Of a DNA stretch of 40,598 nucleotides, positions 13,254-25,006 are shown in pieces. The translations under genes were made by a program, and so were the position numbers. Location of the stretch: contig CAKKTI010000025.1 of NCBI GenBank assembly GCA_920105805.1, positions 1 through 40,598 of the forward strand. Reading direction: 5' to 3'. Source of the stretch: Condylostoma magnum (lineage: Eukaryota > Ciliophora > Heterotrichea > Heterotrichida > Condylostomatidae). Numbering within the stretch: the first letter of the stretch is position 1; every line of letters starts with the position of its first letter. The notes beneath the pieces are model-generated. The model was not told where the DNA came from. It did no database searches and saw only the letters and a program-made list of their open reading frames with translations.

Positions 13254-13793
13254 ATGATAGAACGGTACGTGGCAATTCCTTTAACCATAATTTCTTTCTT
13301 AGGTATAGCCTTTTTAATAAATCCTTTGACCCCTTTGTTTAGTATTCGAATGTATGTCAATATTTGGAATAGATTTGAGATTCCAGCTGGAAAAATAAAT
13401 TTACATTTAGTACATGGTATAATATTGTTCCTTGCCTTAATATTTCTACCAAAAGCAAATCAATATTTAACAATGGCTGATTAGATATAAGAAGATGCAA
13501 AATTAGGAATTTTATCTGATGTGAAGTTGAGATATTCCAAAGCTTAACGGGATTTCTACTTATATTCCTTTTGTCTTTTGACTTGGATTGTATTATGGAG
13601 ACTATCGTGTTTAGTTAAAAGATTTTTTAAAGAGCAGGAAGAGGCCAAAAGGTAATAATAAAATTTAGTACTATGAATTATGCTATGTATAATAGCTGAT
13701 GTTTCTAAAGTATATGGAATATTATACAATATCTTCTTATAATTTCCATCCTAAAATAACAAACTCTATAAGCCCAAATTAAAACTATTTTAA
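13254..13793 (+). CDS. BAP31/BAP29-like ER membrane protein
   Basis: The 179-residue protein has three TM segments (about 4-22, 48-63 and 92-112) and a fourth hydrophobic stretch near 130-150. The segment RYSKAQRDFYLYSF before the third TM matches the conserved HxKxFRAQRNxYIxGF region of BAP31, which is the best diagnostic. After it comes a short charged stretch (KEQEEAKR) instead of the long coiled coil of animal BAP31. BAP31 proteins are ER chaperones and export factors for membrane cargo. Trp is TGA in the last hydrophobic segment. The stop is TAA 13791-13793, embedded in a perfect 14-bp palindrome shared with the 3' end of the convergent PDE gene. Confidence 0.75.
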
Positions 13794-13798
13794 AATAG
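13785..13798. repeat. Perfect 14-bp palindrome between convergent 3' ends
   Basis: The sequence CTATTTTAAAATAG reads the same on both strands. It contains the BAP31 stop (TAA on plus) and a candidate PDE stop (TAG on minus, 13785-13787). It may be a bidirectional 3'-end signal or a by-product of AT-rich convergent tails. Confidence 0.6.
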
Positions 13799-13799
13799 A

Positions 13800-16031
13800 T
13801 TACAGATTATTGCTTGATTCCAGCTTGAAAGTATTTTGCGATGTTCCTTTATGTTTTTTAATGTATTTATCTATCTCTTAGAAATCTTAAATTGGTGCAG
13901 TAGCACGCTTCTTCCTTGACTTCGATTCCCAATGTGCTAAATTCTTCTTAACCTACTCAAAACAACTTTCTGTAATATCCTTTGAATTCAAAAAGTCACT
14001 CCATACTTCATACATTTTCATACAAACATTCCTTAAAAACCCAGCCTACGACTTAGGAACATCTGTAGTATCTCTATCACAATACGCTGATACAAGTAAA
14101 TTCTTCCTTTTTTCAATATCTCCCTGATTAAAGAACTCTGCACATACCATAGAAGTCCACTTTTCATGTAACTCAGTAGATTTAGCAGAATGCCCTAAAT
14201 CAGCACATTTTAACCCCATTACAAGTATATCAATTCTATCATCATACTACTCTAAGTCTATATCACTTAGAATCAATGCTCTTGTTTTAAAATTTGACGT
14301 AAGTTCAAAATGTTTTGTCATATCAGTAGCTAGAATCATTTTTATGATGATTCTTCTAATAGAAACCCAGTCTTCGTCTAAAATAGCCCCTAAGATTTCA
14401 CATCCTGGAGTCTCCATAATTTTATACAACTGGGCTATATGCATATTTTCCAGAACACTGTCATCGTTGTACTTAAGAGCAATTTTATCTCTATTATCCA
14501 CTAAAAATCTATTAGTAAGGCCGGGATGCCCGGCATCATGTGCCAATGACGCTAATAAAGCAGCAATAGTCTCCAAAGGATAAAGGTATCTTTGAATATC
14601 ACTGTGCTGTATAAAATAAAGTAGTGAATGAGTTACATCAGCAGCGTGGCAGGCATTATGATAAGGATTACTTTTATAACTATTTTCTAATGCATTGAAA
14701 AATCTCTGAATGACTCTTTACTAAATCTGGAATGACTCAGCTAAACTTAACTTTTCCATTAAAAACTTACCAATTATTGATATGCTATGCCCAGTAGTAT
14801 CATAAACAAACCAAATATCAAAATTCCAGTTTCTACCACAGGTGTTTAATAAGCTGCCAAGTTCCTCAGCTGCGTATTCCTTTAAAATCGATTATCCAAT
14901 ATCCTTATCTAGGTCTAATAGGGACATTGATTTTACAGAATTAGTAGAGATTTTTCTGTCTCTGCGGCCATTGACATTCATGAACATTTAGGACAAGAAT
15001 TATCTATCTTCATCATCCACATCCGCCGATGCAAGTATGTTTACATCCAGCCCAGCACTTCCTCTAGCAACTTTTAGCTTTATTTTATCTAAATCATTAG
15101 CTGCTTGTTTTAACTAAGATTTTATGTCGCTAAACATTATAACTTGCCCTGCTTGGTATATAACTTCTTTCACATCGTTCATTAAGTTGATTAAGTTCTC
15201 TAGTTCCGTATTGATTGATTGACTTGATTAGTCTTTTCGTTTTAAAGACTCGTTTATATTTTCTTACTCGTATTTATTCCTTTAAAACAGCTGCTTTATT
15301 CGATAATCGGTCTTATATGTGATTATTAGCTATGAGAAGAGGAATACACAGAGAGTTAAGAAATTCATTATGCTTATTATGCTGTTTTAGTTACTAACTC
15401 CGTATATTAAAGTTAGAAAAAGTACTAATGTATAGCTTATAAGTATGGCCATGTGCTTGAAACTATGGAAAAGTATTTGTTGAGATTATAGTATTAGAGA
15501 CGCTATAAGGAAAATTGTTAGAAACTAGGACTCATTTGCCTCTTTGTCATAGATTGAGCTTCATATGTGCTCTTCATTTACAATTCAGTATGTTATAATT
15601 CCTAGGAATAAAATTGTATAGTAATAGCGAATATATCTTATAGATTTCTTATGCCAAATAACAATGAATAGCAAAGAATATGATATCAATAATATTGTAA
15701 GTAGCATTACTATAATAAAGGCTACTCTATCTTAGTCAATAAAATTATTATTGTATAGAGTAATTCAGCCTACTAGTTCAATTACTATTACAAAAGTAAA
15801 ATAAATGTAAAATAGTCTTATGTTTTCTGCGAATTCCTTTGTTAAGCCGAAAGAGCCTGAACCGTTTCTGTATAATTCAATCAAAAGCTATTAGTTGAAT
15901 GCCTTTTAAGTAAACTGTAATGTATTAGGATTCACTTTAAGATTATCGTTCTCATGAGATTCGTGGTCTAGCACAGAGTAGGCGGCGGACTCTGCTTAGT
16001 GATAAAGACTTTCTACTTATTCTTCTTTCAT
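13800..16031 (-). CDS. Six-TM class I cyclic-nucleotide phosphodiesterase (first copy)
   Basis: This 743-residue protein has six TM segments between about residues 75 and 275, then a Gln/Lys-rich helical linker, then a complete PDEase_I catalytic domain from about 400. Metal-binding motifs are YHNACHAADV (HNxxH), LAHDAGHPGLTN (HDxxH) and CADLGHSAK. This class hydrolyses cAMP and/or cGMP; specificity cannot be read by eye. The membrane-anchored N-terminus is known in ciliate and other protist PDEs. A paralogue lies at 17993-20185 with the same architecture. The stop is TAA 13800-13802, or TAG 13785-13787 five codons on; there is no TGA before the opposing gene. The promoter region (168 bp) is shared with the divergent AGC kinase. 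Confidence 0.93.
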
Positions 16032-16199
16032 TTAAATTTTATTAAGGTAAAATAACCTTTAAAAATTGGAGTAGTATTAAGAAAATTTATGATGAGCATA
16101 TAATAATTAATTGCAAAAGGCTGTACAACTGTATAAATTCTAGATCTTGTAGAATATCTGATGCAGATAGGATTATACTACTAACTTTATCTCATAAAA
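16032..16199. other. Divergent intergenic region (PDE / AGC kinase)
   Basis: This 168-bp AT-rich stretch lies between two divergent ATGs. An upstream in-frame ATG at 16089 exists for the kinase, but the reading from there looks less protein-like. I see no TATA or other defined motif. Confidence 0.5.
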
Positions 16200-17963
16200 A
16201 TGGGTTAGTCATAATCAACTCCTACCCTTCGTCTTAAAAAGCAGATTTAAAGTAAGCATAGACATATAGCAAACACATAAGTGATTCAGTAAAAAACCAT
16301 TGAAATAAGCTACGACACTGGGTCTTTTCTTATTTAGTTGCCAAATGATTTACTAACATGTGAGTGACTTTTATCACTAATCATTCAAAATTATAAAGGT
16401 TAAAAGAACATCGTAGCTATTTAAACAACTGAGTCTAATGAAATTTTAGATTACTGGCTCTTAATGCCCAACAGAACTCTAAAGCCTTTAAAGGAATATT
16501 AGAGCTTGGTCCCAGTTTATAAAGGTTAAATTAGTGAGAATCTGGGAATCACTGATTTTACTCCAATAAAAGTTATTGGAAAGGGCGGATTTTCTTAAGT
16601 AGTTTAAGTAAGGAAGAAAGACACTGGAATGATTTATGCTATAAAAATAATGAACAAGAGTTTTCTGGAAAAATAAGATAAGATTTAGTAGATGATATCA
16701 GAAAGGAACATCATGACTTAAATAGAACACCCTTTCATAGTCCCCTTACACTGGGCATTTTAAACCAAATCAGCTTTAAACCTAGTCATGGAGTTTTGCC
16801 CCGGTGGAGAACTATTTTTCCATTTGCACAACATCGGAAGATTTACAGAATCCCAGGCAAAGTTTTACTTTGCTGAAATTTTACTTGCTATTGAGTACTT
16901 ACACTCACTTAATATAATCTACAGGGATCTAAAGCCGGAAAATGTACTTTTAGACCTTGACGGACATTTAAGGCTTACTGATTTTGGGCTATCCAAGCAA
17001 AATGCACGAAAAGGCCAAAAAACATATAGCTTTTGTGGTTCACCTGAATATATGAGTCCAGAAATGTTATAAGGAAGTGGACATGGAAGAGAAGTTGACT
17101 TTTACAGTCTGGGAGCTCTATTATTTGAAATGCTAACAGGCCTGCCTCCTCACTACGATTAGAACAGAGACACTATGTACTGGAAAATTTAAAACAATTA
17201 GATACAAATACCAAAGTTCTTATCATCTTAGTGTTCTAAGCTCTTGTAGGGATTATTGCATAAAAATCCTATGTAAAGACTTGGGTATAATAAAGGAGTA
17301 AGAGAAATTAAATAACATCCATGGTGTCGTAGAATTAAATGACAGAAAATACTGGAAAAGAAGAAATTACCTCCCTTTTTACCCAATTTAAGATAATCCA
17401 ATTTTGATCCTGAGTATACAAATATGCATGTAAACACTGATTACTTTGAATCAGAAAAATCTGTTAATTCAGTATTATATGAAGGATTTGATTATTTCGG
17501 TACTCAAAGCCAAGAATATAGCCTTTTTACATAATCAACTTAAGTAGACTCTCAAAGTGAAAGTTGAACGCCTATGAGTGCAAGTTAAAGTAAACAAGCA
17601 TTGAGCATGACTTAAGGTGAGCCAGCAAGTATGATTAAATCTGAGCTAGATATCATAAGAGAAGCAATTATAAAAAAGGATGATAGAAAAATATAAGGTA
17701 AACAGGGTTTTCAGTCTGTTATAAATCCGACTTCTACTGGTATAGAAAAGGACTTTTCGAGAAATTCTATATAAAACTCATAGAAGAAAAACTACCTAAA
17801 ATTTCAAAAATCGAGAAAATCAGATTATAAATTGCAAACCTATCAAAGCCAGAAAAAACTATCTAAATATTGCAATGACGACTCCATTGAAGACTCGTTT
17901 ATTAATCCAATACCTAATTTTGGAGAAGTGAAATCATTTGGTACAGCCCAAAGAAGAAATTGA
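16200..17963 (+). CDS. AGC-family protein kinase with myristoylation signal
   Basis: This 587-residue kinase starts MGQSQSTP, a good N-myristoylation site, which with the aaaaATGgg context decides the start. Residues 1-120 form an unassigned N-terminal domain. The kinase core has GKGGFSQV at about 126, IYAIKIM with the catalytic Lys, [10 protein letters not shown] at about 240 (YRD as in AGC kinases), TDFGLSK and SPEYMSPEM. The AGC C-terminal tail follows, with a hydrophobic-motif-like YEGFDYF at about 427. A Ser/Gln-rich tail of some 150 residues completes it. The family is S6K/PKA/AKT-like; upstream activation by PDK1 is expected from the tail. The stop is TGA 17961-17963, 29 bp before the next ATG. 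It lies between two membrane PDEs, which is suggestive of cyclic-nucleotide signalling but not proof. Confidence 0.92.
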
Positions 17964-17992
17964 TATTATTACATTTATTTAAATTTTGTAAA

Positions 17993-20185
17993 ATGGATAA
18001 AACAGAAGAATAACCTGAGATTTTACTTTACAATCAAATTAATAGTCCTTTTTATGAATTGTATAAGCATGGCAAGAATGAAGTAGCTGATATACCAATT
18101 GAACCTAATTTGCTTAGATTTTAAAATAAAGGTTATAATAGAGATCTTGTAAGAGCTTTATATTTACCCTAGGATATACATGGAAATAAACTATATAAAG
18201 ATAAATTGATTCACTTTTACCTTTATTATATATCCGCTATTTCTATTAATTTCATATTACAGATCATACTTTACATTTGAAATATGAGTGATGATAGTAA
18301 AATAATCTTAAGTACAATATTTACAGCTATTCTAGCCTTATTTTCAACCTTTATATTGATAATTTGCTACATAAAACTATCAATTACTATTTACAGTTAA
18401 AGGTTTCTGGGCTTTTTGGCTATTATGACTGCTACTTACTTAATTTTGATAGAAGAGAACATATGAAGTGGTATAAGTGGTACAAAGCTTAGTAGTAACT
18501 AAATAAACTCCCTCTGAATTGCAGTTTGCTTAGTAGTTGTGATACGCCCTGCACTCTTTAACAACTTTACTTATATCCTGATAATTTCATTATATACAAA
18601 TTTTCTGTATTTAACACTAGCAATGAGTCTTTCTAGTTAATCTAACGCTGCTATCCTAGGAAACTTTGCAACAGCTTTATTTTTCTTTACTTATTTGATA
18701 ATTACATCTAATTAGCTAGATATAAGAACACGATAAATCTTTTTCAGATAAATAAAAGAACAAAAGTTGTCGAATTCAGTACAACTAACCTATAAAGAGG
18801 AGCAAGTGAGCTAAATAGAATCCAATCTTGAAACAATTTTAAGAAAATGCAACTCAGCTATAGCAAATATAAAACAAACTGAATAAATTGTGATGTATTC
18901 AGATATTAAATAAGAGCTTAAAGATTCCAAATAAAATATTAAATAGATAAAGTCCATGCTGGTATAAAGTAACTTATAAAACAATGCCGTAAAAATCGAA
19001 GGAAATGATATTGATGAGGACGATAAGGCATTTTTATGTCAAATGTTTATGAATATTAGCATAGATAGAAGTGTTGTAACTTAGCATAACTAAGACAGTT
19101 CATCTAGTATATAATCCACTAAGAATTTTAAAATAAAAGGTATTAAATAAGATCAGCTCAACAGTATATTATCTGGTATAGGCGAATGCTGAGAGTTTGA
19201 TATAATGAAGATTTATGAATTAACTAATCATAGTATTATGGTAATAGGAAAATATTTAACAATTAAGTACGGACTGATTAATTAGTTTTAGATGTAAGAC
19301 TAAGTAATTGACAATTTCTTTCATAGTATAGAGGAGAAGTATTTAAATAATCCTTACCACAATGCATGCCACGGAGCAGATGTATGTGCCTCCTTCTTTT
19401 ACTATATTTGCAATAGTAATCTTGAAAAACACTTAAATCAACTAGATATATTTTCTGTATTGATAGCTTCCCTTGGCCATGATGTAAATCATCCAGGATT
19501 AACTAATAGATATCTTGTAAATAACAGGGACAAATTAGCTCTAAAATTTAACGATTAAAGTGTTTTAGAAAACTTCCATATTTTCACTATCTTTAAAATT
19601 GCTTAAAACTAAAACAGTGGTATTTTTGACTGTCTTTCCTATGATGACTGGTTTAAAGTAAGAGGATAAATCATAGAAATGATTTTAGCAACTGATCTTA
19701 CAAAGCATTTTGCAGTTTTAGGTAATTTTAGATCAAAATGCTAAGCATTAGGTATTAACTTGAGTGAAGATTAGGATATAAGCTCTTATTTAATCATGGG
19801 GATGAAGTGCTCTGATTTAGGCCACGGAGCAAAGAGTATTGATTAGCATGAGAGATGGTCATTATTGATTTGTTAAGAATTTTTTAATTAGGGTGATTTG
19901 GAGAAGAGGAGAGATCTACCTGTTTCTATGTATTGTGATAGGGATTCAACTATTATAGCTAAATCTTAAGCAGGGTTTTTAAAGAATATTTGTTTACCTT
20001 TGTTTGAAGCATGATCACTCGCACTTTAATCTCAGAGTATACAAAATTGCTATGAATAAGTTAAGTTGAATCTTGAGTTTTGAGAGAGTAAAGACTAAGG
20101 AGAATCAAATAAATAATTGTTTAACTAAACTACAGATAGAGTAGTTCATAGGGTATTATCAAAATCAACAGAAGTCAAAATGTGA
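17993..20185 (+). CDS. Six-TM class I cyclic-nucleotide phosphodiesterase (second copy)
   Basis: This 730-residue paralogue of the minus-strand PDE has six TM segments at about 75-245, a helical Gln-rich linker, then the PDEase_I domain with YHNACHGADV, LGHDVNHPGLTN and CSDLGHGAKS. The segment NRYLVNNRDKLALKFND is almost the same as in the first copy, but the N-terminal halves differ strongly, so the duplication is old. The active-site His/Asp set is complete, so activity is expected. Trp is TGA in several TM segments. The stop is probably TGA 20183-20185; TAG 20213-20215 is an alternative. Start context aaaaATGg. Confidence 0.92.
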
Positions 20186-20273
20186 TTGTTTTATAAATAT
20201 GTTATTAAGTATTAGTCGTTTAGTTTTTAAAAAATTAGCTTGTGTTTTTTATGCCAATTAGCTAGTAAGACAT

Positions 20274-20894
20274 ATGATTAGCATTAAAAACGGTTTTACA
20301 TTATAAAACTTATTTTTAATAATTCAAATAGCTGCTTGTAATACTTTGATTATTTTCGTGATATGGATTGGCTTTTAAGGAATATATAAAGTTACTCAAT
20401 TAAAAATAGGAATATCATAAATTTGAGTTGTCAATAAAGCTAAATAATGTTTATTTTAAATAGACAAAAGATATTATCAGAAATAGGATACTAATCTAAT
20501 GAAAATCTTTATATTATAATATTCGTAAATAGGCTTAACTAAAGAAACAGTTTTAACTTAATAAATTTATCTATTTAAGAGTAATAAATTTTATAATGGA
20601 AGTGCTTTATCAATATTGTAGTTTCTATTTATCCTTTTATTACTATATAAAGAATAAACTAAAAAGTCTTGAATGACATTCTTAGTAACTCGTTTGTTAT
20701 TGATAGTATGTCTTACATTCTAATAATATTGCCAAAACTAATATAAAAATACCAAACTTATATTAAAATCTGATACTTTCTATTTTGTAATCACATATAA
20801 TATCATTTAATACCTTCTTTGTCTAATTAGCAGCTTTAAAAGAGTTATTTAAGCTGTGCTACAGCTTTAGAATATAAATATATATCAGAAATAA
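20274..20894 (+). CDS. Small 4-TM protein, unrecognised
   Basis: In frame 3 this stretch encodes about 206 residues with four clear hydrophobic segments, near 12-34, 105-118, 125-143 and 167-183, joined by polar loops with Lys/Gln/Asn. The other frames give less regular protein. I do not recognise the family. The stop is TAA 20892-20894, with TAG 20868-20870 a possible earlier one. The base composition is more AT-rich than in the neighbouring genes, so this could still be an intergenic stretch that happens to read well. Confidence 0.45.
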
Positions 20895-20968
20895 AATATA
20901 ATACTGAATTCTGATTGGTCAATATCCATATTTAAACCTGGGAACAGCACGTAATAGAATAAAAATAA

Positions 20969-21658
<690 letters not shown>

Positions 21659-21764
21659 ATAGTTAATTGATTTTTATTTGCATTTAGTTTCCTTTTATTA
21701 TTTCTATTTTAAAGATTTAAAACTGCTCTGATATAGTAAATAATCTTAATTTTAACATATAAAA

Positions 21765-23438
21765 ATGCAAAATCCCTGGATAAATGCTTGGGACGAGCCA
21801 ATGGCAGGCCTCTGGGCTCCTTAAAACGGTATTCATTTGCAAGATCTTGATAACATAGGGGAATTTAACCTAGTGGTCGTCGATATAAAACGTAAGCTTA
21901 GAGCTTACAATGGCACGCATATACAATGAGAAACTACCTTACAAGACAGCCCATCATGTGTGTATTCATACTACCCAGACAGCTCTAAAGTACCAAATCT
22001 AGCCGTAGGATCCGGCCCTAGTATTTTTATATACAGAAACAGTCGTCCTTACTACAAATTTACTCTTCCTTTAGTAGATTTAGATCCCAGAGAAGTTCAA
22101 ATTTGGGAAACCTTTACTTAAAATTAAAACATTGAACAAGGTATCTAAGCTTTGATTGATTTAAGATAATAGGGGAATGTGCTATCGACGCGGTCGCTAT
22201 AATTACTTTGCTATACTAAAATCTAGGATCAGATGTAATACATAAATGAATAGGCACAACAGCCCCTCTAAGAGTACAGCACAGTTGTGTGTTTAAATGC
22301 ACTGTAAAAGGAATCAGATGATGACAAAGCTATTTCTTTGCTTGTTATTGGAACAGAGCACAGAGAATTGCTTTTCCTGGATAATGAAGGATCTAGTATT
22401 ATATTCAGATGTAAATTACAAGGAGTGCCTTGCTTTTTAGACGTGCAAGGGTAATATATGACTGAGTATAGGATAATAATAGCAACCAGAGACTCAAAAG
22501 TGCATACTTTAAGAAACGGAGAAATCATCAATGTGATTGAGTTAGAAACTCCAACATGTGGAATTGCTAGGGTTGATAGGAATCTATATGTAGGACAACT
22601 AAACAAGAAAATCCACTGTTTTCATGTAAAAGGCAGAAAAATGTACACAATTTACACTCCTCATGCAATTTCTTGTATTAGCTTAATGAGTCTTACAAGA
22701 ACTAGACATTTTAAAGGTCTATTAGCAGCATTGGATAACGGTGAAGTGAGACTGTATAAAGGAAAATAGCTTTTAACTTCTTTTATAGTAGGTGAAAAAA
22801 TACAGAGTATGCTATTTGGTACGTTTAGAAAAGAGGAGGGTAGTTTGGTCTTGAATGCTGCAAATGGAGGAATTATTGTTAAAATTTTAGACAATAAAGC
22901 TCAATTAGAGATTAGAATGGCCAATACTGGTCCTCCACCTGAATAAGATATTCCCTTAAAAATACCGTCAAAATCACGACTATATGTGGAGTAATAAGAA
23001 AGAGAGAAAACTAACGGAAGGTAACAGTATATTTCATTTATTAGAGATCTTACAAATCTAAAACTAAATGTAGCTAAATCTTACTTAAGATTGTAATAAA
23101 TCGACCCAGGGCAAGGTAATCGCAACTAATTAAAACTCAATGCATTTTTGTAAGGAATTGGACCACTTTTTACAGTAAGTCTGGAAATCAGAAACCATGG
23201 AAAAGATTCATTTTATGATGTTGCAGCTACTATTGTGTTCAATCCAAAGCAGTTTAGGATAATAGGATAAAAGCCATTTTTTAGCAATATAGTCCCAGGA
23301 TTAGACTACAAACAAAGTTTCTCTATTGAAAGTATCGAGGGCGCTGGAGATACAATAAAAGTGTATTTGTCATCTCCACTAAGCAAGCTACCTTTGATAT
23401 CAGCAGCAGTCCTTTTACCAAACAGTGAAGCAGATTAG
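21765..23438 (+). CDS. BBS1: BBS1, BBSome subunit
   Basis: This 557-residue protein is close to the usual BBS1 length (about 590). The N-terminal beta-propeller opens with the BBS1-type pattern HLQDLDNIGEFNLVVVDIKR, then LRAYNGT, PNLAVGSGPSIFIY and RPYYKFTLP, which are diagnostic. A C-terminal adaptin-ear-like domain (about 430-557) ends ISAAVLLPNSEAD. BBS1 is a core BBSome component that carries membrane proteins in cilia and contacts ARL6. TGA encodes Trp at residue 66 (HIQWE). The only reasonable stop is TAG 23436-23438; no TGA follows before the antisense of the next gene. It is tail-to-tail with the coiled-coil gene, 1 to 16 bp apart. Confidence 0.93.
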
Positions 23439-23454
23439 TTTAAATATATTTTAA

Positions 23455-24948
23455 TTAATCTTTTGAATAACGAATATCCCTGGCTGATCTTGTGCTGGTT
23501 AGAGAAAAACTACTCTTATTGCCTTGTCCAGTTTTAACTATCCTATGAATTACATTAGGATCCCACTTTTTCTTAACTGCCATTTCATTCAAGGCTTCCT
23601 TAATTTTCACCTGTTGCTGTATATTCTAGTCATTAATAGAAGATCGTGATTTTATCATGTCTAAGCGCTGGTGGTAGAATTGATTTACTCTTTCCTCATT
23701 CAATTATAACTTTTATTTACTTTGTAATAGACGAAACTAGTCCTTTTTACGCTATCTTTGTATATTCCAGTCTTTTCTTTGACGTTTTAGGAGCAGTTCA
23801 TGGTGCTTTAGTTCTTAGTATTTTGCTATTTCTTATTTCCGTCTTTTTAGCCTTTCCTCGTTCTGTTAGTTTCGTTTTAGTAGTTTTCTTTAGCGTTCGT
23901 CTAGTATTAGTTCAACTTAGCTACGGACTTGGTTTAGCTTTTAATCACGTTCTGCAGATATTTAAGCTAGTTTTTAGTTTTACTGCCTTTTCTGTTGTAT
24001 AATTTTATTAACTCTTTATGCTTCTTTATCCTCTTTCTCTAAAATCAAAGCAATCTTTTCTTTTTACTATTTCTCTATATTTTTCTATACAACTTTTTAC
24101 TTTTACTCCTTCTATTCACTCCTTTACTTTAAAAATTTTTAGGATTTTTCTTATTTTTGTTTGATTTTTTGCTATCTTAGTTACTCTTCCTCTTACTTAG
24201 CCTTTAAAGCTTTTTCCTTTTGTTATTGAATCAAATCCCTGTTCCTATTAACTTGTATTTGATGTTATTTTAATTTTTCATCATTCCTCTTTTTTCTCTC
24301 AGCAATTTCTAAAGCTCTTTACTACTCAATTTGTCTTTACTTCTCCTCATATTTTCTCATCTGTACTTTTAACTATTTCTCCTACTGCATCTGTTTAACC
24401 TCCTCTGCCTTCTGTATTTCTAATTTCTTCATTTCCTCCTTCCTTTTTAACTCGTTTCTTTTTTTCTATTTTTAAACTTCCTTTTTCATTTCCTCAGTTT
24501 CCTTCTACCTGTCCTGCTCTTCCTTTTCCTTTTACTATCTTAGCTTTTCCTAAACAGTAAGCTCATAATTCAGCATTTTGTTGATTCTATGTATATGCTT
24601 TTCCTTAGCTCTTTCAACAGCCTGTGAGAACATATCCTTATGCTCATAGTTAAACTGGGAACCTTGCTATTTTCTGTCCTAATCTTCCTATTCTCTTATC
24701 AATATTTACCTAGCTTGCCTCAGTACTTTAAGTATATCTTGTCTTTTCTACTCGTTGAATTCATAGTACAATTGATTGACTCTTACTGAATGATTTTTGC
24801 TATTGAAATATTTTGGAGGCTTATATAGTAGTTCCTCGGGCTCAATTCCTTCCTAGATACAGGCTTATAGAGATCTAGGACTATCAATACATACATTTGC
24901 TTCATACTCCTCTAGATTATCGAGTGATAGGTAATTTTACTACGTCAT
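23455..24948 (-). CDS. Long coiled-coil protein, probably cytoskeletal
   Basis: About 497 residues are almost entirely Glu/Lys/Gln/Arg-rich helix from residue 85 to 440, with no catalytic motif. The N-terminus (MTQQNYLSLDNLEEYEANV) and the C-terminus (KWDPNVIHRIVKTGQG, then a Ser/Arg-rich end) are more ordered-looking and may be docking parts. Proteins of this type in ciliates are usually axonemal or basal-body filaments; the TPH-domain type is a candidate, not a match I can prove. Many heptad Gln codons are TAA or TAG. The stop is TAA 23455-23457, with TAA 23440-23442 as the alternative. A hydrophobic reading of the opposite strand at 23646-24002 is its shadow. Confidence 0.82.
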
Positions 24949-25006
24949 TTATTTAATTATTAAGTAACAATGTCTGCATAATCTACTAAACGATTTAATA
25001 ATAAAT

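Noticed and set aside
14344-14583. Plus-strand ORF of 79 codons
   Set aside because: Antisense of the PDE catalytic domain.
16089-16199. Upstream start for the AGC kinase
   Set aside because: In frame, but the MGQSQS start at 16200 has a better context and a myristoylation signal.
23646-24002. Hydrophobic plus-strand ORF of 118 codons
   Set aside because: It is the antisense shadow of the Gln/Glu/Lys-rich coiled-coil gene; CTT, TTT and AGC runs are complements of AAG, AAA and GCT.
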